A stretch of 64,000 bases of DNA. It comes from Aquilaria yunnanensis. Its lineage: Eukaryota; Streptophyta; Magnoliopsida; Malvales; Thymelaeaceae. The notes under the pieces are model-generated. The model was given only the letters and a program-made list of their open reading frames with translations, made no database searches and had not been told where the DNA came from. Position 1 is the first letter of the stretch. The number at the start of each line of letters is the position of its first letter. Position numbers and translations under genes: made by a program. Where the stretch lies: NCBI GenBank assembly GCA_039654915.1, contig CM077597.1, positions 36,492,001 through 36,556,000 of the forward strand. The letters are read 5' to 3'. Shown one piece after another: positions 33,148 through 43,865 of this stretch.

Positions 33148-35510
33148 TGTGGGCCATCAGAACAATACCCTTAATGTGTATACCCAAGTAGCCCTCACCA
33201 TGTGAATACATGCATATTATTCCAACCATTACACACATATTCACATTTTATGCACATCATGGCAGCAAGGAAGAAAAACACTAGCACAAGTCTTAATCTT
33301 GGCTACCATACACTACGTAATCTTGTTAAGTTCATGTTTCCACCCACTAGACCCAAACTTCTGTAAAAAAAATTGTATTAATATATCCCTATACTCCCTT
33401 GTTTTCTTTGGTCCATTATCAAGTAGAAACTTACACCAAATCAAGGAATTTGGTTTTACATCAATAGCCCACCTATGGACCAAGTTATGGATTTTTGAAG
33501 TTAGTTACAAAATTCTGACCAAATGAACAGTAAATTAGCCAAATTTGCAACGTCAGAACTTTGGCTACAGGACTCCAAATGTAGGAATTATAAATCCCAT
33601 ATAAACCTCTAGATGTGCTCTAGGTGTAGTCAAAATTTGATAACAAGATTCACTCTACATAGGGAGATATAGAACTTTGAGTACAGGGTCGAAATTCCAT
33701 CCACTTTATGACCATTATGCCCATACAAAATTTCATAAGTATGCAAACATTTCATTCATAATAGGTAAGCCCTCCAAGGATATCCCATACATGTCCAATA
33801 CACATAGGAATTACATGCTCTTGCATATAGAAATTTTATGTGGTCAAAACAGAATTTACAAACAAGTAGCCCATCATTCACACTTAGACAGCTTGTGCAC
33901 CACCTTCACATAGATAGCAAAACCATCCTTAAATGTTCACATACTTGTTCCAAATTTACATGCCTTACATTCACATGCATCCATGCACTGCATCATGGCC
34001 TTAACTCAGCTAAAGACATGCACCCAAGTCACAGGAGAAGCTTGAGACACAATGCACTCCAAAATAGGATGCTGAACAGCTGCTGCGTAACACAATAAGC
34101 ACCATCACTAAAAATAACAAATGTACTCCTAAAATTACTAAACTTTCCAGATCATAACTAGACACATGGAAGTTCATGTATCTTAAATTTTACATCAAAA
34201 ATCAAGTGAAAAAGTTTAGTTTGAGTATGATCTTTCATCTGGACCTGAAATGGGCAGATTTGAGGGGGCATAATCCTCATGGAGAAACTTAGTAAGGAGA
34301 ACACTTTAACACTAAGGTAATGTCACCTTTAGCAATCACATGCATCCAAAGGCAGTAAAAGACAATAAAACACAATGCAAATATCCAATATAGAGCATCC
34401 AAATGCAACAATCAAACAGAAACAACAAACACATGTATGTGGAACCAACAATATTCATCGGTTAGTCCATAAAACATGTAATATACATAAGTAGATCATT
34501 ATGGAATCCCTCCTCAAGCATAATATTGGCCTTAGCAGAGTTTTAACACTATTTAGTACTAACATTGGGCTCTAGAAACCCTTAATTTCACTGCCATCAT
34601 TGTGCACTTTACACTAGGTCACAAAACTTTCACTAAGTGCACTCCCTTCACTAAGCTTGGTTCATGAAGCTCATGGTTCTCTTCCAATCTTCGCCCTAGC
34701 TCCATTGATTCTAGGGAATACAGTAAACATCCTTTGAGAGCAAGATAACTCCTTACCTTTTGCTGGAAATCCAATAAACCTTAGATAAACCCGAAAACTA
34801 GGGTTTATGGTCTTCCTTGATGCTTTGGTTGTCTTCTCTTGCCTTCTCTTGATTGTTTGCAGTAAGGTGGCTATGGAGGGATGTGGAGGAGTTCAAGGAA
34901 GATCCTTAGCAGGTGGAGGTCAAATTTTTGGAAGTAAATGGGGAGAAAATGATTTTTGTTTCTAGCTTTATTTCTTTCTCCGTCTTTAGTAATGGCATGT
35001 TTACAAATTTTGCAAACTTTAGGCCACACTTGGACAACATTTTTACCGGCCATTTGGGATGGGAAAATGACAGTTCTTGACCTACTTTCACCTTTATAAA
35101 AGTTTGGGACACTAAAGCCCTTAAGTGTCCTTAAGCATTAAGTGACTAACTTTGCCTTCTTGAAAACTTTGGTCCCCAACAATATCCCTAATTCCATCCA
35201 TATCCTTTCTTCAGAATTCCATCCATGTCCTTTCCTCACAATTCCATCCATGTCCTTTCCATATCCATTGTTGAAAATTTGTGTGATTGAGTACCCAACT
35301 TTGGTAACCTTACAATTTAGTCCATAGGTTACTTAAAAATTAGGCGATATGCCAATGCTTTGTTAAGGACCAAATTATCATTGTTTGTGCCACTTAGGGG
35401 AGTGTATATTGAATACTTTACACTTCACAATTTATACACTATGATGAAAATTAAAGCATACAAGTTTAGGTCCTTATGCTGCAATTTTCCCATTTTGAGA
35501 AGGTGGTAAC
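33148..35510 (-). mobile_element. probable solo LTR H (minus strand, about 2.36 kb), interrupted by A
   Basis: On the plus strand it starts TGTGGGCC after GTCC (33144-33147). It runs to GGTGGTAAC at 35510, and its last base A plus a second GTCC would lie beyond element A at 45861-45865, giving TG..CA ends (TGTTACC on the minus strand) and a 4-bp duplication. The minus-strand order TATAAAG (about 35090) then CCACCTTACTGC and AACCCTAG fits a Tekay/Del-type LTR. There are no coding motifs in 33-35.5 kb. Boundaries are inferred, not proven. Confidence 0.5.
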
Positions 35511-36276
35511 TAATGCCGGTCAGCATCTTCGTGGAGTGACATTGAGACTTGTAGAGGGACTTCTTGAGAGGGAGACCGCCCGAATGCCAGATTGCCCAGG
35601 GGAGCGTGCCTAAAAAGCACAGAAGAGGGGGTCAGAAGGTCCCCGGGGTGTGTTTTCGGGGAGGAGCCTCCGACGCCCAAGTTAGTGTCCTGAAAGAAAA
35701 TAAGGGATGAGCCCTGAAAAGTAGAACGGCCTTGCCTGTTTGTGTTTTCTCAAGGAGAGGAGTCTGCTCAAGGATCGATCCCTTGCACAGGTTTATTTCC
35801 TGGTATTTATAGGAGTATTCAGCCCGTTCAGATCATGACACATGTTCGGTCAGATCTTTCCTGAATTTCTGGGCGTAGGGCACAAGTAGCCGGTGGCAGG
35901 TTTCTTGAGCCTTGAATCGAGACAGGTCATGATGGGACCTGGATGGCATCGGTGTGTCAGACCGCCATTCGGGGCGGCCTGTAACATCTGTGAGCGACAT
36001 GTCAGAGGCTTCTTAAATGCTCATGCCGTACTCCTGAAGTCCCTGGACGAGGTCGTCCTCTGGCGCAGACGATACCCCTTCGGGAAATATGCCCGTAGTT
36101 CGGGGAGTTCCCTGATTCAGGATTCCGCCTTCGGGGAGATCCCCTTCGGCTTGCAATAGCTGATTCTACATCTCCGAAGGCGATCTGTTTAGTACTTCGG
36201 GGGGGCTAATAGTATCCTCGGGTTCCCTGACGCTCCGAGTTCGGGTCAGATAGAGGCGATAGCCCTTCGGCTATCA
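35511..36276 (-). repeat. 3' LTR of A
   Basis: 766 bp. The plus-strand left end reads TAATGCC where the other LTR reads TGATGCC (a G-to-A change at the terminus); the right end is GGCTATCA. It contains 20 bp (about 35975-35994) absent from the 5' LTR, and CACATG where the 5' LTR has CACGTG. Confidence 0.95.
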
Positions 36277-36291
36277 CATGCCCCCCTTTGG
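36277..36291 (-). other. polypurine tract of A
   Basis: The minus strand reads CCAAAGGGGGGCATG directly before the LTR start TGATAGCC. Confidence 0.85.
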
Positions 36292-36575
36292 AAAGCCAAA
36301 GTGGAGACTTCGGTTTGTAGTCTTTGCAAGGATATTCTTTGGGAGTTTTTAGGGAGTGAAACCTGTGCCGAAGGTACACCTTTTGCTCGAAGATATGGGC
36401 TGTTCGGCCATAGCCTGTCTTTTGGTGTCTTCGCGGCAACCTACTTGTTTCCTTTTTCCTTTTGCAGGTCTGTGCAACATCGCGTCTCATGACCTGGCGT
36501 GCCAATCTGGAGCGGCGCGTCCCAGTTTTTTAGGGGTGTCAGAAGGCGTGTCCCCTACTTTAGCGCGGCGACTAA

Positions 36576-36719
36576 CACGTGGCACACTGTCATTGGAGGA
36601 GAGTCGCGACGGTTACAGAGGGCGCGTCTTTTCAGGTGTAGAGAGCAGTTATGGCGACTGTTTGGCTTCAAGGGGTACTTATGACGCTGGTTCGTCTACC
36701 CACCTTCGGCCCATATATA
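36576..36719 (+). promoter_or_regulatory. probable promoter of antisense gene in A
   Basis: A CACGTG box (36576-36581, in AACACGTGGCA) is followed 138 bp later by TATATA (36714-36719), and 252 bp later by the ATG at 36971. The same layout recurs in C. CACGTG is the plant G-box/ABRE core bound by bZIP and bHLH factors; a role here is inference. Confidence 0.6.
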
Positions 36720-36970
36720 GCCCAATTCATGATAAGTTCCTTTTTTGGTTTTGCTTCTGCTCTTTTCCCTGCTTGCAACTGTTTTTTTCTCTGCTTTCCG
36801 TGGCGGTGCTGTCTGACAGAGTTTTTTCCGGCGATCTTTCACGACGGTGACTTCAAACCCAGATTTTGGCAAGTCATTTGGTGGGTTTTTGATTTCTAGA
36901 ATCCTCTGATTTTTAGAGTTTTTCCAGAAGTTGCTTTCTTTCCTTTTTCCGAACTCATTTTTCAGCCAAC

Positions 36971-39349
36971 ATGCCTGTTCCCGAGAGCTGGCAACCCCTT
37001 TTGTCTCACCCTTGCTGCACCACCCCCAAAAAACTAGAAAAATGGAAGAAAAAGTTCTTCCTTCCTTCATATGCCGTTACGAGGTTGCCACGTTCTGACC
37101 AATTTTGCTTTTCGAACCGTAGTAATGAGGTTACCATTTTTCGAGCCCAACGGAAGGCCGGACTTCGGTACCCTCCTCCGAAGATGATTTGCGACTTTTA
37201 CCAATTCCATGGCATTGCCGTAAATCAACTTCCGTCGAACTCGTATTGCTATTTTAATGCCTTCATCTGCATGTGTGGCGTCTTCGAGATAGAACCCCAC
37301 TTTGTTATTTTTATGCAGTACTATAAGCTTTTCGTGGTCTCGGAGGGTGGCTTTTATTTTATGCTACCTCGGGGATCCGGGAGCAAAAAATATATGTTCA
37401 CTTTTGCCACTAAGGACAGCTGGCGAGGGTGGCAACAAAAATTTTTCTTTCTGAAGATGGAGGAGGCCTGGTCGCATGTTCCGACCAAGTGGGCTCGGGG
37501 AAAGCTGGAGATGGACGTCGTCGATCCGAAGATAATGCTAACTCCGGAGTTGGCTCCTGTCTTTGCGGACTTCGGCGGACGTATCCATGCTATCTCGGAC
37601 TGGGGTCCCGAGGTCTCCTCGCGCTCTCTCTACCCCTTCCCCATTAATTGGAGGTTAATGACCGAGGAGGTTCTTTGGGAGCTAGGGGTAATGAAGCAGC
37701 ACAAGACTGACCTCGAGATGCCAGCTCCTGCCATCGACGGGAAGGATTCTTGGTTGGTGAAACTCCTTCAGGGTGAAGTTACTTTCGAAACTTTCTTCGA
37801 GAGTAAGTTATCTCTGGCTCCCTTTGTTATGGTTTTCATCCTGGACTCATGCTGATATCTTCTTTCTTTTCCAGAGATGGGCGACGGCACTGCTGCCTTC
37901 TACAAATCCCTTTTCACTGGCCAAGTTGAGAAGGGTGAGCAGAAAAAGATGGTTGCTTCCCGAAGGCGGAAAGCGACTGGGGCTGGGCCTTCGGCCAAAC
38001 GGGCGAAGAAGACTATTCCCCCTCCTCATTCAGAAATTCTTGAGGAGGTAAGCGAGGAACCCGAGTTTGCTGCCATTACGCCGCCCGAGGTCCTTCCTCA
38101 GAGCCCTACCTCGTCGTAGGCCCTTCTGGATGCCGTGGTAGAGGTTCCTTCTGCCGAGGAGCGACGTAAACGCAAAGGCAAGGGGATCCCCACCGAGGAG
38201 GCCCCGGACTCTGGCGATGACGTCGTCGAGGTGCCGCCAGGTTCGCTTTCTCAGGCAAAGTGTGATGTCTTTACTTTTTGAATTTTGGGATGTACTTGTC
38301 TTGACCAACTTCTTGTTTTTGCCATGCAGGGGAGTCACTTACTCCGAGTTGGGAGGCCGAACAAGCCCGGAAGCGAGCCCTCTGTGATGCTAAAGTCCCA
38401 CAAGGGAAGATCCCGAAGGAGCCTTTCTGGTCGTTTACGGAGGACATGAATTTGTACTCCGGAGACTGCCATCAAATGGCCAAAGAGATCTCGAAGGGGA
38501 TGCTTACTGAGGCCTCCTTTAGGGCCATTGCGGAAGCTTATCCGGGTGATGACTCCCTCGCCACGAAGGTTTCCGAGCACGCTGCCCAGGTATGTTTCAC
38601 GCCTATCCCTTCAATTTTTTCTAAGTGTTTGGCTTTCTCTTTGTCTTACTAACCTGGCCTTTATCCCTTTGCAGCTGCTGGGGTACGCCGGCTACCTCAG
38701 AGTTCGGGTAGCTAGGCAGACGGCATTCCGAGCCTCGGCCTTAGAGGTTATTGAAAAAACTAAGGCCATGTGTTCGGAATTGGCTACCAAGAACCTGCAG
38801 CTGGCTGATGCCGCAGAGAAGGAGGTTGCTGCCCTTCGGGGGAAAAAAGAAGAACTTTTGAAGGACTCCTCCCAGAAGATTTCTGACCTCGGCTCCCAGG
38901 TGGCGGAGCTGATTTCGGCAAATGAGGCACATCTAAAGGAGAAGTCGGAATCTGAGGCTCTCCTGGCGAAGGCGCTTGCTGAGAAGGCCGAGCTCCAAGC
39001 CGAGGTTGATTCTTTGAAGAAAGAGCCGAAGAAGAAGAAGATGAAGGCACTGAAGAAGGAGGTCGCGGATCTGCAGAATGATCTTGAGGAACTTGAGGTC
39101 GAGAAGGACAAGTCCGACCAGATGGCCAAGGTCACTTTCCAGGACGGGTTTTGCCGAGCGAGGCACCAAGTTCTTCAGAGGTTCCCAGATTTGGACCTCT
39201 CTTTCTTGGAGGCTCTAAACATTCCCGAGGGGCCTCGGTGGTCCTGTTCCAAGATTGAGCACCTGAACTTGCCTTCTTCTATCTCGGCGCCAAAGGCGGT
39301 GGACAAGGACGTAGGGGCTGGTGGCTCTCGGGACGCTGAGATTCCTTAG
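36971..39349 (+). pseudogene. antisense four-exon gene of A (Transposase_28-like)
   Basis: Exon 1 36971-37802, intron with GTAAGT donor, exon 2 37875-38240, exon 3 38330-38589, exon 4 38675-39349 (TAG). The exons sum to 2133 nt, a multiple of 3. The N-terminal 250 residues hold YQFHGIAVNQLP, CMCGVFEIEPHF and MLPRGSGSKKY, resembling the plant 'putative gypsy type transposon' family. A basic, Ser/Glu-rich middle follows (GPSAKRAKK, a possible nuclear signal), then a Lys/Glu/Ala coiled coil of about 150 residues and a conserved end FQDGFCRARHQVL. The last intron has TTACTAAC, a strong branch-point match. One in-frame TAG in exon 2 (38117-38119) would truncate it. It is convergent with integrase, 297 bp apart. 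Function unknown. Confidence 0.85.
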
Positions 39350-39646
39350 TTTGTTTTAGGACTCCTTGCCTTTTTCTTCTTCTTTTGGTACTTCTCCTTC
39401 TCTGTAAGCCGATTCACCTTAATGAAGATTTTTTTGGATAAGTCTTTTTTGCGAGATGTTTCGTTCTCCCATTATTCCCGAACGTGATCGCTCAAGGGAC
39501 TTCGGGAAATCGTATCTGCACTTATTATGGCGAACGCCTTCGCGGAATTCTGGCTTGTACACTTTTTATACTTGAGAATTTTTCTAAGAAACTTCTGTAC
39601 TTGGCATATTTTCCAAATTTGTACAACACAATTGTTCCGCGAAACC

Positions 39647-40790
39647 TTAAGCATAGAATTTTTTCAAGGCATCTGAATGCCAGGTATTTTTTAATTCTAC
39701 ACCTTCGGTGTCGCCGAGTCTGTAGACGCCTTTTCATACTTTGGCAAGAACCAGATAAGGTCCTTCCCAATTTGTGCGAAGTACTCCGTGGGAGGGCCTT
39801 CGGGTTGCAAAGTCAGTCTTTCGGAGAACGAGGTCTCCTTTCTTGATTTCCTTTGGCCTGGCTCGTAAGTTTATAGCCGCGGCCACCCTTTGCTAAAAAG
39901 CTTTTCTTCTCAGCTCAGCTATTTCTCTGTGTTCGCTGACAAGGTCAAGCTTGGTTCTTAAGCCGAGGTCATTTCCACTTTCATCGAATACTTGTACCCG
40001 TATTGAAGGTCGCACGACTTCGACTAGGATGATGGCCTCTGTACCGAAGACGAGTGGAAAGGGGGTCTCCCCTGTGGCTCTTCGGGGTGTTGTTCGGTAA
40101 CTCCATAACATGCTTTGGAGCTCTCCCGGCCATTTCCCTTTTGCTTCCCCTAGTCTCTTTTTCAGACTATCTTTTATGGTCTTGTTAGATACTTCTACCT
40201 GCCCATTGCTTTGGGGGTGAGCTACTGGGGGGAAGTGCGTTTTTGTTCTGAGCTCACTGATGAATTTCTGGAATCCTTTATCTGTGAACTGGGACCCATT
40301 ATCAGCTACAAGTACCCTTGGTAAGCCAAATCTGCATACAATGTTTTTCCATACGAACTTCTGCACTTCTTTTGTCGAGATAGTCACTAGGGGTTCTGCC
40401 TCAACCCATTTGGAGAAATAGTCCACTGCTACCACGCAGAATTTTACGCCTCCAGGGGCTGTTGGGAGCGGCCCAATGAGGTCTATGCCCCAGACTGCGA
40501 AGGGCCAAGGATAATCAGCCGAAGTCACCAATTCCGAGGGTGTCCTCTGGATATTTGCGTGTCTTTGGCAATTACCGCATTTCCGGACGAACTGCCTAGC
40601 GTCCTTTCTCAGGGTAGGCGAAAAGTATCCTTGGCGAAGTATTACTGCTACAAGGGCGTCGGTTCTGATGTGCGAACCACAAGCGCCTTCGTGTACTTCT
40701 CCGAGGATCATTTCAGTATCCTCTTCACCAACACACCTCTGCAGTGGATTTGCATATCCCTGCCGATATAATTCTTCGCCAATTAGGAAG
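39647..40790 (-). pseudogene. integrase of A
   Basis: Minus strand. Zinc region H..H..CGNCQRH; core Asp in GIDLIGPLP, Asp in VADNGSQF and Glu in QSNGQVEVSNK are all present; the C-terminal domain ends HSDALKKFYA-TAA at 39647. A TAG in KAF*QRV (about 39892) shortens the protein by some 80 residues and is shared with element B; the equivalent codon in C is CAG. The gene would splice element DNA into chromatin. As it stands the catalytic core could be made but the C-terminal DNA-binding domain would be lost. Confidence 0.9.
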
Positions 40791-40999
40791 AATCGGCTGT
40801 AACGTCTTCAAATTTTGGCAGCTTCACTGGGGTCTTCGGGGAGCGTATTGTCAACGAGATATCTTTTTATCGGGTCTTTCCAGCCTTTTCCCGAAGTTGA
40901 TATGCCCAGCACAGTGATGCTCGGGTGGTTTAGCACCTCGGAGCATGCTTTTGATTTTGCCAAGCAATCTGCCTCGGCATTATCTCACCAAGGCACATT

Positions 41000-41966
41000 C
41001 TCGATTCGTACGGTGTCGAACTCCCGGATGAGTTTTGCCACCAATTCATGGTATTTTGCCAAGGTTGGGTCCTTTGCCCCGTAGTCTCCTACCATTTGTC
41101 GCACTACTAGCTGATTCTTATGCCAATTTTTCTGGCCAAGCGCAATCCTGCTATGAGGGCTTCATACTCCGCCATATTGTTGGTGACATCAAAGCCGAAC
41201 TTGATAGCCTTCATCACTTCTAGGCCTTCAGGACCCCTAATGATCACGCTAGCTCCCTGGTGTTCGGACCCCGAGGCTCCGTCAACATGCAAAGTCCATT
41301 CGAGCTCACCTTCGCCAGGATCCGGATGGCTGTCTTCGGTGGTGGGTACTTCGACGATGAAGTCTGCCAGTGCTTGGGCTTTTATGGCTTTTCGAGGTTC
41401 ATAAGTGATGTTGTGTTCGCCAAGCTCTATACACCACTTGGATAGCCTTCCGGAATGATCAACCTTCCGGAATGATCAACCTTCCTCATGAAATCCCGAA
41501 GTGGTAGACTACTTCAGACGATGATAGGGTGAGCCTGAAAGTATGGTCGTAGCCTTCTCCCTGCCTGCACCAAGGCATATATAGCTTTTTGCAACAAAGG
41601 ATACTTGACTTCGGCGCCATATAGGGATTTGCTTACATAATAGACCGACCATTGCTTCAGCCCCTCTTCTTTCACAAGGACCGAGCTCACAGCCTTTTCC
41701 GTGACGGCAAGGTATAGCACAAGGGACTCTCCCACGCGAGGTTGTCGCAGAGTTGGCAGGCTGGCTAAGTAGATTTTGAGTTCTTCCCAGGCCTTTTGGC
41801 AGTCTTCATTCCAAGGGTGATCATTATTTCCGAGGTTGTTTTCCTCTTTTGTTGCCTTAGTAAGGACCTTGAAGAACGGTCGACACCTGTCTCCATACCT
41901 GGAAATAAACCTGCTAAGAGAGGTTATCATTCCAGTGAGTCTCTGCACATCCTTTATTGTGGCAGG
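41000..41966 (-). pseudogene. two RNase H domains of A
   Basis: Minus strand. The first domain (about 41750-41514) reads LVLYLAVTEKAVSSVLVKEE where active enzymes have an Asp, so it is degenerate by lineage. A TGA after HPIIV (41514-41516) replaces the Arg codon CGA kept in C. The second, archaeal-like domain starts LHVDGASGSEHQGASV (41292) with NNMAEYEALIAGL, but a deletion near 41115 breaks it before the SDSQ motif. A 17-bp direct duplication (41446-41462, 41463-41479) adds a frameshift between the two. It removed RNA from RNA/DNA hybrids when intact. Confidence 0.85.
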
Positions 41967-43865
41967 AGTTCAGAACTCGAGCAAAGCCTTGATTTTTTCT
42001 GGGTTAGCATCAATGCCTCTTTCTGATACCATGTACCCAAGGAATTTTCCCGAGGTCACTCCGAAGATGCACTTTTCGGGATTGAGACGGATCCCGAAGG
42101 CTTTGAGCTGGTGGAAAGTTTCCTTTGGATCTGCGACGTGGTCGTCAGGCAGCTTGCTTTTGACTATCATATTGTCGACATAGACTTCCATGTTTCTCCC
42201 TATTTCGTAGTTAAAGACCTTGCTCATCAACCTCTGGTAGGTGGCTCCTGCGTTTTTAAGCCCGAAAGGCATTCTGACGTAGTAGTCTGTTTGTCCCTCG
42301 GTGATGAAGGCGGTTTTTTCCTCATCTTCGGGGTCCATCCTTATTTGATAATACCCACTGAAGGCGTCTAAGAAACTTAGGAGCCCGTATTTGGCAGTTG
42401 AGTCTACCAATCGGTCTATCGGTGGGAGGGGGTACGAGTCTTTTGGGTAAGCATCATTCAAGTTTCTGAAGTCGATGCACATCCGGAGCTTACTACTTCC
42501 TTCTTTTGTGGCAATAACCACGTTGCTCAACCATTCGGGGTATTTGACCTCCCTGACGACACCAGCGTCTAACAAGCGCTGCACTTCGGTTTTGACAAAG
42601 TTACTTTTATGGACCGAGATGCTCCGTTTCTTTTGTCGGATAGGTTTTGCCTCGGGATTAACTTTAAGGCTATGTTGTATTACGCTAGGGTTTATCCCTG
42701 GCATGTCTTTCGACGAGTAGGCAAATAGATCTTTATTTTTGAGTAGAAAAGATACAAGTTTCTTCTTGTCACCTTCGGCCAAGCTCTTCCCTATTCGGGT
42801 AGATTGACCTGGGACAAGTTCTACTGTTTCCATTTCCGCTTTCGCGGGATCTCCTTCCTTGCCCTTCTCTGGTGCCTTTGCCTCCATCGTTTGTGCGAAG
42901 TTGTTTGCCGAAGCTTTTCGTGCCTTTACGAACACCTTTCTTACTTCGTCTTGATCTATGAAGATCTCTGCATCTCCATCCTTGGTGGCGAAAGTGACAG
43001 TCAAGTACTTCACATCACGGCGAATGTGTAGATTTCCCTGTTTCTGTCTCCCAAGGATGGCGTTGTACGATGAAGGGACATCCATGACAATAAACTTCAC
43101 CATTGTGGAGGCGTAGAGTTCAGCAGTCCCTTCTACCGAAGTTCCTTTCATCATCAAGGGGAGGTCGATCCATCCGAGGATAGGCAGTTCGGACGGTCCT
43201 ACCCCGAAAGTAGGCGAGGTGACGGTCTTGAGGTGGTTGCTAGTTATGCCCAAGTTCGGCAGTAAGTGCGAGAACAGGACGTCGGCGTTCGATCCGTCGT
43301 CGAGCAGCACTCTCTTGACGTCCCAGTTCCCTATCCTCGCCATGATTAGCAGCGGATCGTCATGGGGAAAGATGACGGTGGATCCATCCCTGCGGGCCAA
43401 TTTCTTTGTCAGATTCTGATATTCCATGACTGCTATTTCTCTGGCCTTCCTCTTTCTTTCCGAGGATGGGAGCCCCGTCGTGATTGTTTGTATTACTCCT
43501 GCAGGAGGTGGAGGGTGTCTCTTCGGACTTCGGTTTCTTCGCCTGTCAGAGTCATAGTCCTCATCTTCGGCCTTTTCTTCCTCATCTTTTCTTCCCTTCG
43601 GGGAAGCTATCCGCAGATATCGTCGAAGTTGGCCCAGTTTTATTAGCGACTCTATGTACTTCTTCAGTTGGAAGCAATCTTTGGTGTCATGGCCGTGGTT
43701 GCGGTGAAACTGGCAGAACTTCGTTATGTTTTTCTTGTTATCAGCGTTCATGGCCCTTGGCTGCCGAATCTGCGTCCCCTGCCTTTCCATCGTCATGAGG
43801 ATGTTTGTCCATGTAGTGTTCAGGGGTGTGAAAGCTGGGAGTTTCCTTCCCCGCATTCTCCGAGG
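41967..43865 (-). pseudogene. nucleocapsid, protease and reverse transcriptase of A (RT active site YVDN)
   Basis: Minus strand, one 628-codon frame from 43856 to a TGA at 41967-41969. Order: zinc knuckle CQFHRNHGHDTKDCFQL, basic linker, protease loop LLDDGSNADVLF with DVPSSYNAILGRQ downstream, then RT motifs VKYPEWLSNVV, CIDFRNLNDAYPKDSYPLP, LLSFLDAFSGYYQIRM, MPFGLKNAGATYQRLM and MEVYVDNMIVK. The last should be YVDD; B and C have YVDD, so A lost the second catalytic Asp (GAT to AAT). The terminal TGA stands for Arg CGA in C. It is likely catalytically dead as RT even before the stop. Confidence 0.92.

Noticed and set aside
33138..35508. TGGTA at 33138-33142 and 35504-35508 as target duplication of LTR H
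   Set aside because: This would give an LTR ending AGAAGG, not CA. The alternative GTCC pair with TG..CA ends, allowing for the insertion of A, fits better.
38692..39135. Long minus-strand frame opposite exon 4 of the antisense gene of A (147 codons, Ser/Phe-rich)
   Set aside because: It is the complement of Lys/Glu codons of a coiled coil, which reads as Phe/Ser/Leu and stays open by chance; C and B show the same shadow.
36971..39349. The spliced plus-strand gene as a captured or ordinary host gene
   Set aside because: The same gene with the same introns sits at the same place in three independent elements (B, A, C), between integrase and 3' LTR. It belongs to the element family.
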